In this document: piece after piece, positions 35,902-44,290 of the stretch
Layout: each line of letters opens with the position of its first letter
Numbering within the stretch: position 1 is the first letter of the stretch
Made by a program: the position numbers and the translations under genes
Origin: JBCDHN01 sp964351855
GTDB lineage: Bacteria > Verrucomicrobiota > Verrucomicrobiia > Verrucomicrobiales > DEV007
Assembly: GCA_964351855.1 (NCBI GenBank)
Contig: CAYGQD010000005.1
Coordinates: 17,961-81,960 of the forward strand
Direction of reading: 5' to 3'
Length of the DNA: 64,000 nt
Notes under the pieces: generated by a model
Database searches by the model: none
The model's input: only the letters and a program-made list of their open reading frames with translations
Told to the model about the DNA's origin: nothing

Positions 35902-36067
35902 AGGTGAGGCACATGGAACCCGAAACACCGGTTTCGCAAACGGCAAAGTCACACGGGATCACTTGGCAAAGGCTCATCCCCCACCGTTTTCTGGACTCGC
36001 TTTCACCGTTAAAAGGCTCCGTCGGCAGCTTGCGGATTGACAAGCGCATCGTTTTTCGATGGCGTGA

Positions 36068-37528
36068 GTGATCGTGCCCCACCTCACCTCGCTCCTTTTT
36101 CTCCTCTGGGTCTACTCCCAGAGCCTCGCGTTCTCCTCACCGCCGAATATTCTGTTGATTGTTTCGGATGACCAAGGTTACGCGGACCTTGGCATTCTCG
36201 GGATAAATCCCATTCTGACGCCCAACCTCGATCGCCTGGCCAAAGAAGGGGTCCGGCTGAGTAATTTTTACGTGGCGTGGCCTGCCTGCACACCGTCGCG
36301 GGGTGCCCTCCTCACCGGACGCTACCCTCAGCGCAACGGCACGTATGACATGTATCGAAACGAGGCTCCAGACTATGGCTACCGATATCCTCCTGACGAA
36401 TATCGCTATACCTTTGAGCGAATTGCGGGAATGGACGAGCGTGAGATCCTGATCCCTGCCGTCCTTAAATCTTCTGGCTATCGAAGCGGAATCTTCGGAA
36501 AATGGGACTTGGGAATTCATCGACGGTTTCTTCCCCTCGCACGCGGGTTTGATGACTTCTACGGACTCGTCAATACCGGAATCGACTACTACACTCACGA
36601 ACGCTATGGGGTGCCGAGCATGTATCGCGGAAACTCCCTCACGGAAGAGGACAAGGGAACCTACTGCACCGATCTCTTTGCCCGGGAGTCCCTCCGGTTC
36701 CTCAAGGAACAAGGCGATTCGCCCTTCTTTCTTTACGTTCCCTTCAACGCTCCCCACAATTCATCGGCTCTGGAGCCCGATCTTCGGTCTACGGTCCAGG
36801 CACCTCAAGAGTTCAAAGACCTGTATCCGCCTCTTGACCAAGAAACCAGAAAACAGACCGGATTTAAGAAATACGTTCATCCACCTTTCAACGGTGAAGT
36901 CGAGACGGTAACCAAAGAGGCGCGAATTCGCGATTATCGGGCCGCCGTGACCTGCATGGACGACGCCATCGGCCAAGTTCTCGATTTTCTCGACGAAAAC
37001 GATCTCGCGGAGAACACGTTGGTCCTCTTTTTTTCTGACAACGGGGGCTCTGGGGGCGCGGACAATGCTCCGCTGCGTGGTCACAAAGCACAACTCTTCG
37101 AGGGAGGCATTCGAGTGCCGTGCTTAGCCCGCTGGCCGGACCAACTTCCAGCAGGCGCCGTCAATGACGAGTTTTTGACCAGTTTGGAAATTTTCCCAAC
37201 GATTCTGGCCGCCACCCAAACGGCCTCACCCAAAGAAATCACCCTCGATGGGTTCGACATGATCCCCGTTCTACGAGGCGAAATTCCATCGCCCCGCACG
37301 GAAATGTTCTGGCAACGACGCGGGGACAAAGCCGCCCGAGTTGATCACTGGAAGTGGATTGAAAGTGAGCGCGGCAACGGATTGTTTGATCTTTCTCAGG
37401 ATATCGGTGAATCCAACGATCTTTCAACATCTCACCCGGAGGTGCTCGCTCGCATGAAGGCAAAATTTGCGGAGTGGGGCCAATCGATGGCGAATGCCGA
37501 GCCCCGGGGGCCGTTTCGAGACTACTAG
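36068..37528 (+). CDS. Secreted sulfatase
   Basis: Second formylglycine sulfatase, 486 residues, with GTG start at 36068 and a signal peptide (LTSLLFLLWVYSQSLAF). Motifs: PPNILLIVSDDQGYADLGILG for the metal site, CTPSR in WPACTPSRGALLTGRYPQRNG for the formylglycine, FGKWDLG, and the C-terminal LFFSDNGGSGGADNAPLRGHK. The CTPSR motif (versus CAPSR in the gene at 5765) and the low similarity outside the core indicate different subfamilies. A second GTG at 36074 is equally possible as start. The TAG stop lies in a CTAG that borders a 211-bp inverted-repeat element directly downstream. No maturation enzyme is nearby. The substrate is unknown. Confidence 0.93.
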   Translation: MIVPHLTSLLFLLWVYSQSLAFSSPPNILLIVSDDQGYADLGILGINPILTPNLDRLAKEGVRLSNFYVAWPACTPSRGALLTGRYPQRNGTYDMYRNEAPDYGYRYPPDEYRYTFERIAGMDEREILIPAVLKSSGYRSGIFGKWDLGIHRRFLPLARGFDDFYGLVNTGIDYYTHERYGVPSMYRGNSLTEEDKGTYCTDLFARESLRFLKEQGDSPFFLYVPFNAPHNSSALEPDLRSTVQAPQEFKDLYPPLDQETRKQTGFKKYVHPPFNGEVETVTKEARIRDYRAAVTCMDDAIGQVLDFLDENDLAENTLVLFFSDNGGSGGADNAPLRGHKAQLFEGGIRVPCLARWPDQLPAGAVNDEFLTSLEIFPTILAATQTASPKEITLDGFDMIPVLRGEIPSPRTEMFWQRRGDKAARVDHWKWIESERGNGLFDLSQDIGESNDLSTSHPEVLARMKAKFAEWGQSMANAEPRGPFRDY

Positions 37529-37743
37529 TGCATCGTCTGGAAAGTAACAGGTGCACTTCGCGAGAGATTTGGTTCGAGTTCCAGGCGCGAAGAAGGAACG
37601 AAGCGAGCTTCGTGACTGATGAAGCAACGCAGGAATCGGGCAAAAGATCCGCGACTCCCTATTTTTGCGAGAGGAACGAGCCACCTTTTCTCTTCTTAAA
37701 GAAACCATCGAGTGTGCAGGTTAGTTTTCGGATGATGCACTAG
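37525..37743. mobile_element. MITE-like element, 211 bp, with CTAG duplications
   Basis: The element (37529-37739) begins TGCATCGTCTGGAAAGTAAC and its right end reads on the opposite strand TGCATCATCCGAAAACTAAC; 16 of 20 terminal positions match. It is bordered on both sides by CTAG (37525-37528 and 37740-37743), as expected of a 4-bp target duplication. There is no ORF of note inside. The left CTAG supplies the TAG stop of the sulfatase, so insertion left that protein unaltered. No transposase in the window has matching ends. Confidence 0.7.
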
Positions 37744-37762
37744 TTCTACTTAGCTATCGCGC

Positions 37763-38998
37763 TCACAACTCCTCAGGCTTTTGGAGCAATTCAGAAACGC
37801 GCTGAAGCAATCTTCCGGCCGCTCCTCCATCCAGGACACGATGGTCAAAACTCAGGGTGATTTCCGCTTCAACGGCGGGAACAAAGGTCTCCGTTTCGTC
37901 ACTCCAGACCGGCATTTTGCGCCCAGCGCCCAGCCCCAGGACCAAGTTTTGTTCAGGGAGCGGAATCGGCGTTGCCCAGACAAGCCCAAACGTTCCAAAA
38001 TTCGTGACCGTTGCGATCCCTCCACCGAACACGTCCGGTGGCAATTTGCGCTGCTTGGCTCGCTCTACCAAACGGTTGTAGTCATCAACCATTTCACGGA
38101 GAGGCTTCTTATCGACATTGCGGAGCACCGGAACCATGACTCCATCATCAACTTCGACGGCAAACCCAATGTCAATAGACTTCGGGTGAACAATCTTCTC
38201 CCCGACGAGGCGACCTCCTACTGCAGTGTTCTCCGAGATCGCGATGGCCAAGGCCCGAATCATGTAGAGGGCAGGTCCCGGTCGCGGGTTGCTCGATTTT
38301 CGATGGAACAGCATCCGATCCATCAATACCGGACGACCGACCGTGGCCAACGGCCGGAACCAACTTCGGCGCATGGAATCAGCTACGGCGATGCGCATGG
38401 AGGATGCGTCTGATTGCGAATGATCGTCCAATTCCTTGATGAAGCGCTCGAAGTCCTCAACCGTGACACGCCCGCCCGCTCCAGTCCCTGCGATTCCGGA
38501 CAAATCCGCCGCATTGAGCCCCAATTCTTGCATCCGCGCCTTCATGCGAGGCGATAAGTAGGTCGCCCCTGTCGCATTCGCCGGCACAGGAAGCCCCACC
38601 GTCGGACTGACTCTCCAAGGTTGGTTTTCCTGCTTCTCGATGACATTCTCCGCATTGACTGCAAAATGCACATCCGCTTCTTCGTCGTTCGAGATTGCTG
38701 AAGTCGCTTCCTCCTCCGGTTCATCATCGCCAATTCCGGCAATTTGCGCATTTGCATCCGTCACCTCCAGGTAGGCCAAGGTCGCGCCGACCGGGTAACT
38801 CTCATCAATCTTCGCAACGATTTCGACAATCTTGCCCGCAACCGGCACCGTCACTTCCAAGTTCGCCTTATTGGTCTCGACCTCGATCACCTCCTGATCC
38901 GATTTCACCTTCTGGTTTTTCTTCACGCGAATCGTCCGGACGACCGCCTCGGCAATCGCTTCACCCAACTGGGGCATCTGGATGGGAATTTTCGGCAT
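37763..38998 (-). CDS. 2-oxoacid dehydrogenase E2 (dihydrolipoamide acyltransferase)
   Basis: Acyltransferase core of a pyruvate- or branched-chain-type 2-oxoacid dehydrogenase complex, 411 residues. Residues 1-78 are a lipoyl domain (PIQMPQLGEAIAEAVVRTIRV) whose lipoylated Lys lies in VEVETNKANLEV; the more common form is ETDKA. An acidic linker leads to a peripheral subunit-binding domain (YLSPRMKARMQELGLNAADLSGIAGTGAGGRVTVEDFERF, about 145-190). The catalytic domain has the active-site SFDHRVLDGGAAGRLLQ near the C-terminus. It is the third gene of an operon after E1alpha and E1beta, 12 bases after E1beta. No E3 (lipoamide dehydrogenase) gene follows, so E3 is shared from elsewhere. Substrate type cannot be fixed. 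Confidence 0.92.
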   Translation of the reverse strand: MPKIPIQMPQLGEAIAEAVVRTIRVKKNQKVKSDQEVIEVETNKANLEVTVPVAGKIVEIVAKIDESYPVGATLAYLEVTDANAQIAGIGDDEPEEEATSAISNDEEADVHFAVNAENVIEKQENQPWRVSPTVGLPVPANATGATYLSPRMKARMQELGLNAADLSGIAGTGAGGRVTVEDFERFIKELDDHSQSDASSMRIAVADSMRRSWFRPLATVGRPVLMDRMLFHRKSSNPRPGPALYMIRALAIAISENTAVGGRLVGEKIVHPKSIDIGFAVEVDDGVMVPVLRNVDKKPLREMVDDYNRLVERAKQRKLPPDVFGGGIATVTNFGTFGLVWATPIPLPEQNLVLGLGAGRKMPVWSDETETFVPAVEAEITLSFDHRVLDGGAAGRLLQRVSELLQKPEEL

Positions 38999-39010
38999 AA
39001 CTGGAACGTT

Positions 39011-39982
39011 CTAGAATCGGATCACTTTACGCAGGGAAGAGGCGATGGAAGCCGCCGTGGGACGATGGGCTGCCCAGAGATTGGGATGATACGGAATGGG
39101 CGTGTCCTTCGAGTTGAGCCGCATCGGAGGAGCATCCAGAAGATGAAATCCCTCTGCTACTACCCGTGAGATCACTTCGGCGTTCAGACCACCCCAAGGA
39201 AACGATTCGGCGACACAGAGCAAACGACCCGTCCGAGCCACGGAGCCCAAAATGGTATCCGTATCGATGGGCTTTGCCGAGCGAAGATCTACGACTTCAA
39301 TTTCCCAGGCTTCTTCGCCCAATTGCTTGGCCGCTTTGAGAGCTTCATGAACCATGGCGCTCGCGGCAACAACGGTAGCATCTCGTCCCTGACGCACGAT
39401 CCTCGCCTTTCCGATCGGGAGTCCCGACTCAGGCAATTTGTCGGCTTTGAGGTGATAGTAGAGAAACTTGTGTTCGCAAAAGATAACCGGATCATCCAGC
39501 TTCACTGCTTCGAGGAGCATAGTGTAGGCATCTTCAACCGTTGCAGGCATGAGGACGACCAACCCTGGGAAATGCGCGTAAAGCGCTTCAAGACTTTGGC
39601 TATGAAAGGGTCCGGACCCCTCATTCCCCCCGCTGGGAAGCCGGATCGTAAACGGGATCGGGACGCCCGTTCGATAAAAGTGGGTCGCGGCCTGGTTGAC
39701 GATTTGATTGAACGCGATGGACGAAAAATCCGCGAACTGCATCTCGACAATGGGACGCATTCCGTCAATCGCCGCTCCAATCGCCATTCCGACCATGGCG
39801 TCTTCACTGATCGGGCTGTCGATCACACGGCCAGGAAATTCTTCAGCTAAATTCTTGGTGGCTTTGAAGGCTCCGCCAAACTTGGCGACGTCTTGACCGT
39901 AAATAAACACCCGATCATCCTCGGACAGGGCCTTGGCTTGGGCTTCACGAATGGCCTGAAGGTAACTAATCTCCTGCTTCAT
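39011..39982 (-). CDS. 2-oxoacid dehydrogenase E1 beta subunit
   Basis: Thiamine-dependent E1 beta subunit, 323 residues. Characteristic segments are ISYLQAIREAQAKALSEDDRVFIYGQDV at the N-terminus, RVIDSPISEDAMVGMAIGAAIDGMRPIVEMQF, GSGPFHSQSLEALYAHFPGLVVLMPAT and the C-terminal LNSKDTPIPYHPNLW. These match the transketolase central and C-terminal domains of PdhB/BkdB proteins. The start ATG overlaps the TGA of E1alpha (ATGA), so the two are translationally coupled, which fits a fixed alpha2-beta2 stoichiometry. Length is normal for the family. No lesions were seen. Confidence 0.94.
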   Translation of the reverse strand: MKQEISYLQAIREAQAKALSEDDRVFIYGQDVAKFGGAFKATKNLAEEFPGRVIDSPISEDAMVGMAIGAAIDGMRPIVEMQFADFSSIAFNQIVNQAATHFYRTGVPIPFTIRLPSGGNEGSGPFHSQSLEALYAHFPGLVVLMPATVEDAYTMLLEAVKLDDPVIFCEHKFLYYHLKADKLPESGLPIGKARIVRQGRDATVVAASAMVHEALKAAKQLGEEAWEIEVVDLRSAKPIDTDTILGSVARTGRLLCVAESFPWGGLNAEVISRVVAEGFHLLDAPPMRLNSKDTPIPYHPNLWAAHRPTAASIASSLRKVIRF

Positions 39983-41040
39983 ACGTCCGGAGCTCCTTCA
40001 CAGAGGTGCTTGGTGCTCAGGGCATACCAGGTTTCCCGAGAAGCATTTGGCTTCGGCTCTTTGACCACTTTACTAACCGCTTTCTCGACTTCTTTGACGG
40101 CTTCCGCCTTCCAGGCATCCAGTTCGGCTTCATCAGCCCATCCCTGGTCCATCAATTGACGACGGGCGAGTACATTGCAGTCCACGCCAAGCTCTCCGTC
40201 TTTCATCGCCTGAGGGACATAGGCGGCGGTGTCGTGTTCTCCGTGCCCCGAAAGTCGAAGCAGGTCTCCGACGACCAATTGCGGCCCCTCTCCGGCCCTG
40301 GCGCGACGAACGGCTTCTTCGAAGACCTTGAGGCATTCCTCCAACGACGTGCCGTTGAGATGAAACCCTCGGATTCCATATCCCTTGGCGCGATCGACCA
40401 GATTCTCACAGGCGTATTGGCGGTCGCAGGAAGTCGAATAAGCAAACTGATTATTGGCAACGGCCACCACCAACGGAAGTTTTTCGACAGCCGCCTGATT
40501 GAGAGCTTCGTGAAAGGCACCGGTCGATGTTCCCCCGTCTCCGATGCAAGCTCCTCCCACAATCTCATGTCTCCCCTGAAAACGCCGAGCCATTAGCATT
40601 CCATTGATCACCGAGACCATCGCCCCGAGATGACTGATCATTGCGGGAGAACCTTGCTTCGGGCGCCCACGGTGGATATTCCCGTCCCGCCCACGCATGG
40701 GCCCCTCCACCGATCCCAAATAAGCGCGAAGAGGATCCAGAAGCGGCTCTCCGAAGGCTAATCTGCCCGCCATATCGCGAATCAGCGGACCGTAGACGTC
40801 GCCACGTTTCTGATCCAAAAAGACGGCAAGAGCGGCACTGAAGGCTTCCTGCCCTCGCCCCAAGTAAACTCCGCCGACGATCTTATTCGCTCGATAAAGG
40901 CTTGCCAGCTTGTCTTCCAGGGCACGAGCCAGCAACATCCACCGGAACGTGGAAATTGTTCTCTCTTTGAGACTGAGAGAGGGCACTTTCGTTCCCTTTT
41001 TGGCTGTTTTTGCCGAAGCCACGATCCTCGCACCATTCAT
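39979..41040 (-). CDS. 2-oxoacid dehydrogenase E1 alpha subunit
   Basis: Decarboxylating E1 alpha subunit, 353 residues from the ATG at 41040. The thiamine pyrophosphate motif is clear: IGDGGTSTGAFHEALNQAAV through VANNQFAYST (GDG about 28 residues before NN) near residues 165-195. Upstream is GRGQEAFSAALAVFLDQKRGDVYGPLIRDMAG; downstream RLSGHGEHDTAAYVP takes the place of the phosphorylation loop. A GTG at 41097 would add 19 residues (IPDHSAEKIHCADHC) that are not conserved-looking. It is the first gene of the E1alpha-E1beta-E2 operon, divergent from the polysaccharide deacetylase gene. The subunits most resemble the alpha-type pyruvate or branched-chain group and not the fused AceE type. Confidence 0.93.
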   Translation of the reverse strand: MNGARIVASAKTAKKGTKVPSLSLKERTISTFRWMLLARALEDKLASLYRANKIVGGVYLGRGQEAFSAALAVFLDQKRGDVYGPLIRDMAGRLAFGEPLLDPLRAYLGSVEGPMRGRDGNIHRGRPKQGSPAMISHLGAMVSVINGMLMARRFQGRHEIVGGACIGDGGTSTGAFHEALNQAAVEKLPLVVAVANNQFAYSTSCDRQYACENLVDRAKGYGIRGFHLNGTSLEECLKVFEEAVRRARAGEGPQLVVGDLLRLSGHGEHDTAAYVPQAMKDGELGVDCNVLARRQLMDQGWADEAELDAWKAEAVKEVEKAVSKVVKEPKPNASRETWYALSTKHLCEGAPDV

Positions 41041-41168
41041 AGGGCAATGATCAGCGCAATGGATTTTTTCCGCCGAATGATCCGGAATCTTGACCACAAG
41101 GAGGCAATCATTGCGAAGAGTTCATTTTCGCCTAGATTGGAACCATCGGACCTTTCGAATTTTCTGTC

Positions 41169-42533
41169 ATGCTTCAAAAACTTTTTCGCGGTCTTGCGGC
41201 CCTGTTTCTCCTCCTTCTGATCACGTCGACCATGACCTCGTGCGACAAACTCTGGGAGATTGGTCAGAAACTCAAAGCTCCGGAAGAACCTGCTCCCGCA
41301 GAACTGATTGAACAAATCGCAGCTGCGGAAGAGCCCGAAGTCATCGAAATCATCCCTCCGCCGCCATCTGAGCCAGAGGGCCCCGTGATTGACGAAAATA
41401 TCGAGGTCTCAATCCTGGGCTACCACGATTTCGCAGACCAGGATTCTCGCAACAACATGGTAATCAACACGAGTCGCTTTCGGTCACAGATGGAGGCCCT
41501 GAAACAAGCCGAGATTCCGGTCATCCCCATGAGCGACTACGTTGCCTGGAAGAGAGGCGAGAAGAATATCCCCAACCCGAGTGTCGTTATCACGATTGAT
41601 GATGGTTGGGAAGCCGTCTACACCCATGCCTTTCCGATTTTGAAAGAATTCGAATATCCGTTTTCGATCTACCTTTATAAAAACTACATCGGCGGAGCGG
41701 GCCGATCGCTCAGTTATGAGCAGATCAATGAGATGATCGCGAACGGATGCGAAATCGGCGTCCACAGCGTCAGCCACTCCGATATGTCACGAACGGCTGG
41801 TAAGGGACCTGAAGCCTACGAAGCCTGGCTTCGGGAGGAGTTGGGCGAATCCTTGCGCTTCCTCAAAGAAAACTTTGGTGACGCAGTGATCCCCGTTTTC
41901 GCCTATCCCTACGGAAAGTACAACACCAAGGTCCTGGAACTGGCGGAAGAGCACGGCTACGAGGTTGGGGTGACGGTGGCCCCAAAAAAGGCGCGCTACG
42001 ACCTCCCCAATTTGGAAGTAGGACGCTACATCATTCATGGGGACAACAATACCAACATTGGCTACGCCATGAGTTTTTCGAGCAACCAAGCCACGGTGGG
42101 AAATACCCTCACCTCCGCCCAATCCACCGAGAGCGGCGAGGAAGAGGCTCCCCTCGTTACGATGTGGCCAGAACAGAACGAAGCCATCACAACCCGGACA
42201 CCGACCATTCAGGTTAACCTCTCCAAATTGAATGGAGTCAGTACAAGTGGAATGAGTATGACCGTCAGTGGCCTTGGGAAAGTTCCGTTCGATTTCGACG
42301 CCTCGGAAGGAGTGGTCACCTACCAAATCATTGAACCCATTCGGGCAACCGACTGCAAAGTGACATTGGTCTTCAACCGCCGCGGGGAATCGAAAGCCGA
42401 TGTAATTAGCTGGGTTTTCAACCTGGACCGAACCGCGATTTATCTTCAAGAGCCGATCAAGGCTGAACCGATCGATGCGCCCTCGGAGCAGAACGTGATC
42501 GGCGAAGGCAGCGAAGAGGCTCCCGCCGCCTAA
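41169..42533 (+). CDS. Polysaccharide deacetylase lipoprotein (NodB domain)
   Basis: Membrane-anchored carbohydrate esterase 4 family protein, 454 residues. The lipobox is TMTSC near residue 20 after the hydrophobic run GLAALFLLLLITS. A Pro/Glu-rich linker leads to a NodB domain (about 78-300): VSILGYHDFA, the metal/catalytic TIDDGW near 141 (family TFDDG), HSVSH near 198 giving the HxxxH pair, and AYPYGKYN near 250. A C-terminal domain of about 130 residues (LVTMWPEQNEAITTRTPTIQV) looks like an Ig-like bacterial surface domain with a Ser/Glu-rich end. It likely removes acetyl groups from peptidoglycan or an exopolysaccharide; the substrate is inference. It stands alone, divergent from the E1alpha gene. 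Confidence 0.88.
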   Translation: MLQKLFRGLAALFLLLLITSTMTSCDKLWEIGQKLKAPEEPAPAELIEQIAAAEEPEVIEIIPPPPSEPEGPVIDENIEVSILGYHDFADQDSRNNMVINTSRFRSQMEALKQAEIPVIPMSDYVAWKRGEKNIPNPSVVITIDDGWEAVYTHAFPILKEFEYPFSIYLYKNYIGGAGRSLSYEQINEMIANGCEIGVHSVSHSDMSRTAGKGPEAYEAWLREELGESLRFLKENFGDAVIPVFAYPYGKYNTKVLELAEEHGYEVGVTVAPKKARYDLPNLEVGRYIIHGDNNTNIGYAMSFSSNQATVGNTLTSAQSTESGEEEAPLVTMWPEQNEAITTRTPTIQVNLSKLNGVSTSGMSMTVSGLGKVPFDFDASEGVVTYQIIEPIRATDCKVTLVFNRRGESKADVISWVFNLDRTAIYLQEPIKAEPIDAPSEQNVIGEGSEEAPAA

Positions 42534-42659
42534 ACGCGCCAGCGCCAGGATTGGCTTTCGACGGGAGCCATTCCTAGCGGTATCGCCACCAATCTTGCTT
42601 TTGAAGCGGCCTGATCGAGCTAGAGAAGAAGTGTCACCTTCCTGGGGCATTGATTCAAT

Positions 42660-43550
42660 TCAGAACTCAGTATCGCCTTCACCAATCCGAGGTCGAGGTC
42701 CCAGATAGGAAACCCAATCGAACTCTTCATTCGGATTCTCCTCTTCCCACCACATTTTCCATGCGTCAAAATCCGGTCCGAAGTCCTTTCCGGTGATCTC
42801 GTTCAAATATCCAATCCGTACCTCGTTGGCTCTGCTCGCCGAGTGCCGAAGCGCTTTGATGAGATAAGGCACCGCCTCTTGCTCGCCACAAGCACCCAAA
42901 TAGTCAGCGGCATTGAGCCAAAGGTAGTCATCCTCGCTCTTGAGATGGGAGATTGCTTTCGCAACCGCGATCGGATCACTTCTCCGTTCAAGATAGTAAT
43001 AACTTTCAATCACCTCATCCAGGTCATCCGAATCCAGTCTCTTCACCAGTTGCTTGGTTGGAGGCCCTTTCCTTGGATCGTTGGTGCCATCCAAAACGGC
43101 AAACCCAACCACCGCGACGAGGAGAACGAGGTTTCGAACCGTAAACGTTTTCTGCGATTTTATCTCCCGGCCGGGATTCTTCAAGCTCTCCCGCCATTGG
43201 AAAATTCTACCGAACAGATAAGCCAAGAAAATCACTCCAAAAGTTTCGGCGACCATGTGGATCGGTGAGCCGGGATTCAGCAAAGTCGTCACAATCCCTG
43301 CAATGAACCCTAAAGCTAGGATCAGGAGGAGGCAGGTCGCAGCAGCGGTCGATTCTCGCCAGAGCAGCGCCCAACAAACCGCAGAGGTGATCCCGAATCC
43401 GATAAACAGGATGCCGAAGCCTGATCGGAGGAAGTCACCGCCGAACACAAATGGCAAAACTGCAGTTACAATGCCCCAAAGCCCAAAATAGATCGACCAA
43501 ATATTCAGTTCACCACCCGGGGGAATAAGAAATTTCCGTTCGGCAGGCAT
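42660..43550 (-). CDS. Membrane protein with HEAT-like C-terminal region
   Basis: Protein of 296 residues from the ATG at 43550. The N-terminal half has four to five membrane helices (IYFGLWGIVTAVLPFVFGG, ILFIGFGITSAVCWALLW, ATCLLLILALGFIAGIVTTLL, FGVIFLAYLFGRIF, then NLVLLVAVVGFAVL). The C-terminal half is a soluble helical-repeat region of HEAT type: DLDEVIESYYYLERRSDPIAVAKAIS, EDDYLWLNAADYLGACGEQEAVPYLIKALRH, followed by TGKDFGPDFDAWKMWWEE, a segment that recurs in PVC HEAT-repeat proteins. An upstream in-frame start (43583) adds 11 residues that do not look coding. A small hairpin lies just before the start codon. The function is unknown; the HEAT part suggests a binding scaffold at the membrane. 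Confidence 0.7.
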   Translation of the reverse strand: MPAERKFLIPPGGELNIWSIYFGLWGIVTAVLPFVFGGDFLRSGFGILFIGFGITSAVCWALLWRESTAAATCLLLILALGFIAGIVTTLLNPGSPIHMVAETFGVIFLAYLFGRIFQWRESLKNPGREIKSQKTFTVRNLVLLVAVVGFAVLDGTNDPRKGPPTKQLVKRLDSDDLDEVIESYYYLERRSDPIAVAKAISHLKSEDDYLWLNAADYLGACGEQEAVPYLIKALRHSASRANEVRIGYLNEITGKDFGPDFDAWKMWWEEENPNEEFDWVSYLGPRPRIGEGDTEF

Positions 43551-43880
43551 CTCTGAACTACCGGGGCAAAAAGCCCCGCGCAACTGCTATCACTCGTCCC
43601 TCCAAAGAGCTAAGGGACCGAAGGGTTTTCTTCCGAGGGTTCCGTGTCTTCGGTGGTAGGCAAGTGCGCAACTTTCGACCACGGAAATCACAGAACACTC
43701 GTTTTTCGGCACGTCCTGACCGTTTCCTAGAAATTTGGCGTTCGGGAAACCGCATTCCTAGCGCAACCAAACCTCGATCTTTACGAATTTTGCAAAGAAT
43801 TCTCGAAGAGTTGACTATGAAGAGGCTATGATCGCGTCCAACACGCAATCTTTACCTCTTCCGATTTACTTCTTCGACCT
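43551..43880. other. 330-bp divergent intergenic region
   Basis: Between the HEAT-type membrane protein and a small membrane protein. It contains one tight hairpin, CGGGGC-AAAAA-GCCCCG (43562-43578), 12 bases before the reverse-strand start at 43550. The remainder has moderately AT-rich stretches near 43780-43870 that may hold promoters, but no confident -35/-10 pair, repeat or RNA gene is seen. Confidence 0.5.
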
Positions 43881-44195
43881 ATGCCTTCTCTCACTGCTCC
43901 TCTTCCAGTTTCACCAAAGACGAACGACATTCTGGAAAGGAGCAGCAGGTTAGTTCAAAAGCCCAATCAAGCCAAACGGATGGGGATGATGGCTCTGGGG
44001 ATTTTGAGTTTGGCAGTGGGCTTCGTTTTCTTCCTGATCCCTCCCATTCCTCTGGGAATGCCACTCTTTGCCATCGGCTGCACCCTGATGATGAAGTCAT
44101 CCAGTGCGTTTCAAGCGTGGGCGCTCAAGCGCACGGTGCGACTCCCCAAGATCCATGCCTTCGTCTTGCGACAGCAAGAAGAGCTGGGCCGGTGA
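43881..44195 (+). CDS. Small two-helix membrane protein
   Basis: Protein of 104 residues with two membrane helices separated by a Pro-rich turn: MGMMALGILSLAVGFVFFLIP, then PPIPLGMPLFAIGCTLMMKSS, followed by a basic amphipathic tail (FQAWALKRTVRLPKIHAFVLRQQEELGR). The PIPLGMPLFAIG turn resembles that of small transmembrane proteins with a PGPxxxP-type core, but the match is loose and I do not assign a family. It is the only gene between two divergent/convergent neighbours and is followed by a strong terminator. The open frame, hydrophobic pattern and own terminator support a real gene. No function can be proposed. Confidence 0.6.
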   Translation: MPSLTAPLPVSPKTNDILERSSRLVQKPNQAKRMGMMALGILSLAVGFVFFLIPPIPLGMPLFAIGCTLMMKSSSAFQAWALKRTVRLPKIHAFVLRQQEELGR

Positions 44196-44234
44196 ATCTC
44201 ACGCTCGGATCCCCAAGCGTCTGACGAGACCAAA

Positions 44235-44267
44235 AAAAGGGCCGCAGAAATTCACCACGGCCCTTTT
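44235..44267. terminator. Bidirectional terminator
   Basis: AAAAGGGCCG (44235-44244) pairs with CGGCCCTTTT (44258-44267), a 10-bp stem with a T-run on the right and a longer A-run on the left. It separates the small membrane protein gene from the convergent DUF1501 gene. Confidence 0.85.
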
Positions 44268-44290
44268 GAGATTCTGAAAACGAAGACCGC

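Noticed and set aside
36044..36060. CATCG-TTTTT-CGATG hairpin as terminator before the sulfatase
   Set aside because: Only 5 bp, no U-run after it in either direction, and it lies in a divergent promoter region.
43811..43832. TTGACT and TATGAT as a promoter for the small membrane protein
   Set aside because: The spacing is about 10 bases, too short for a sigma-70 promoter.
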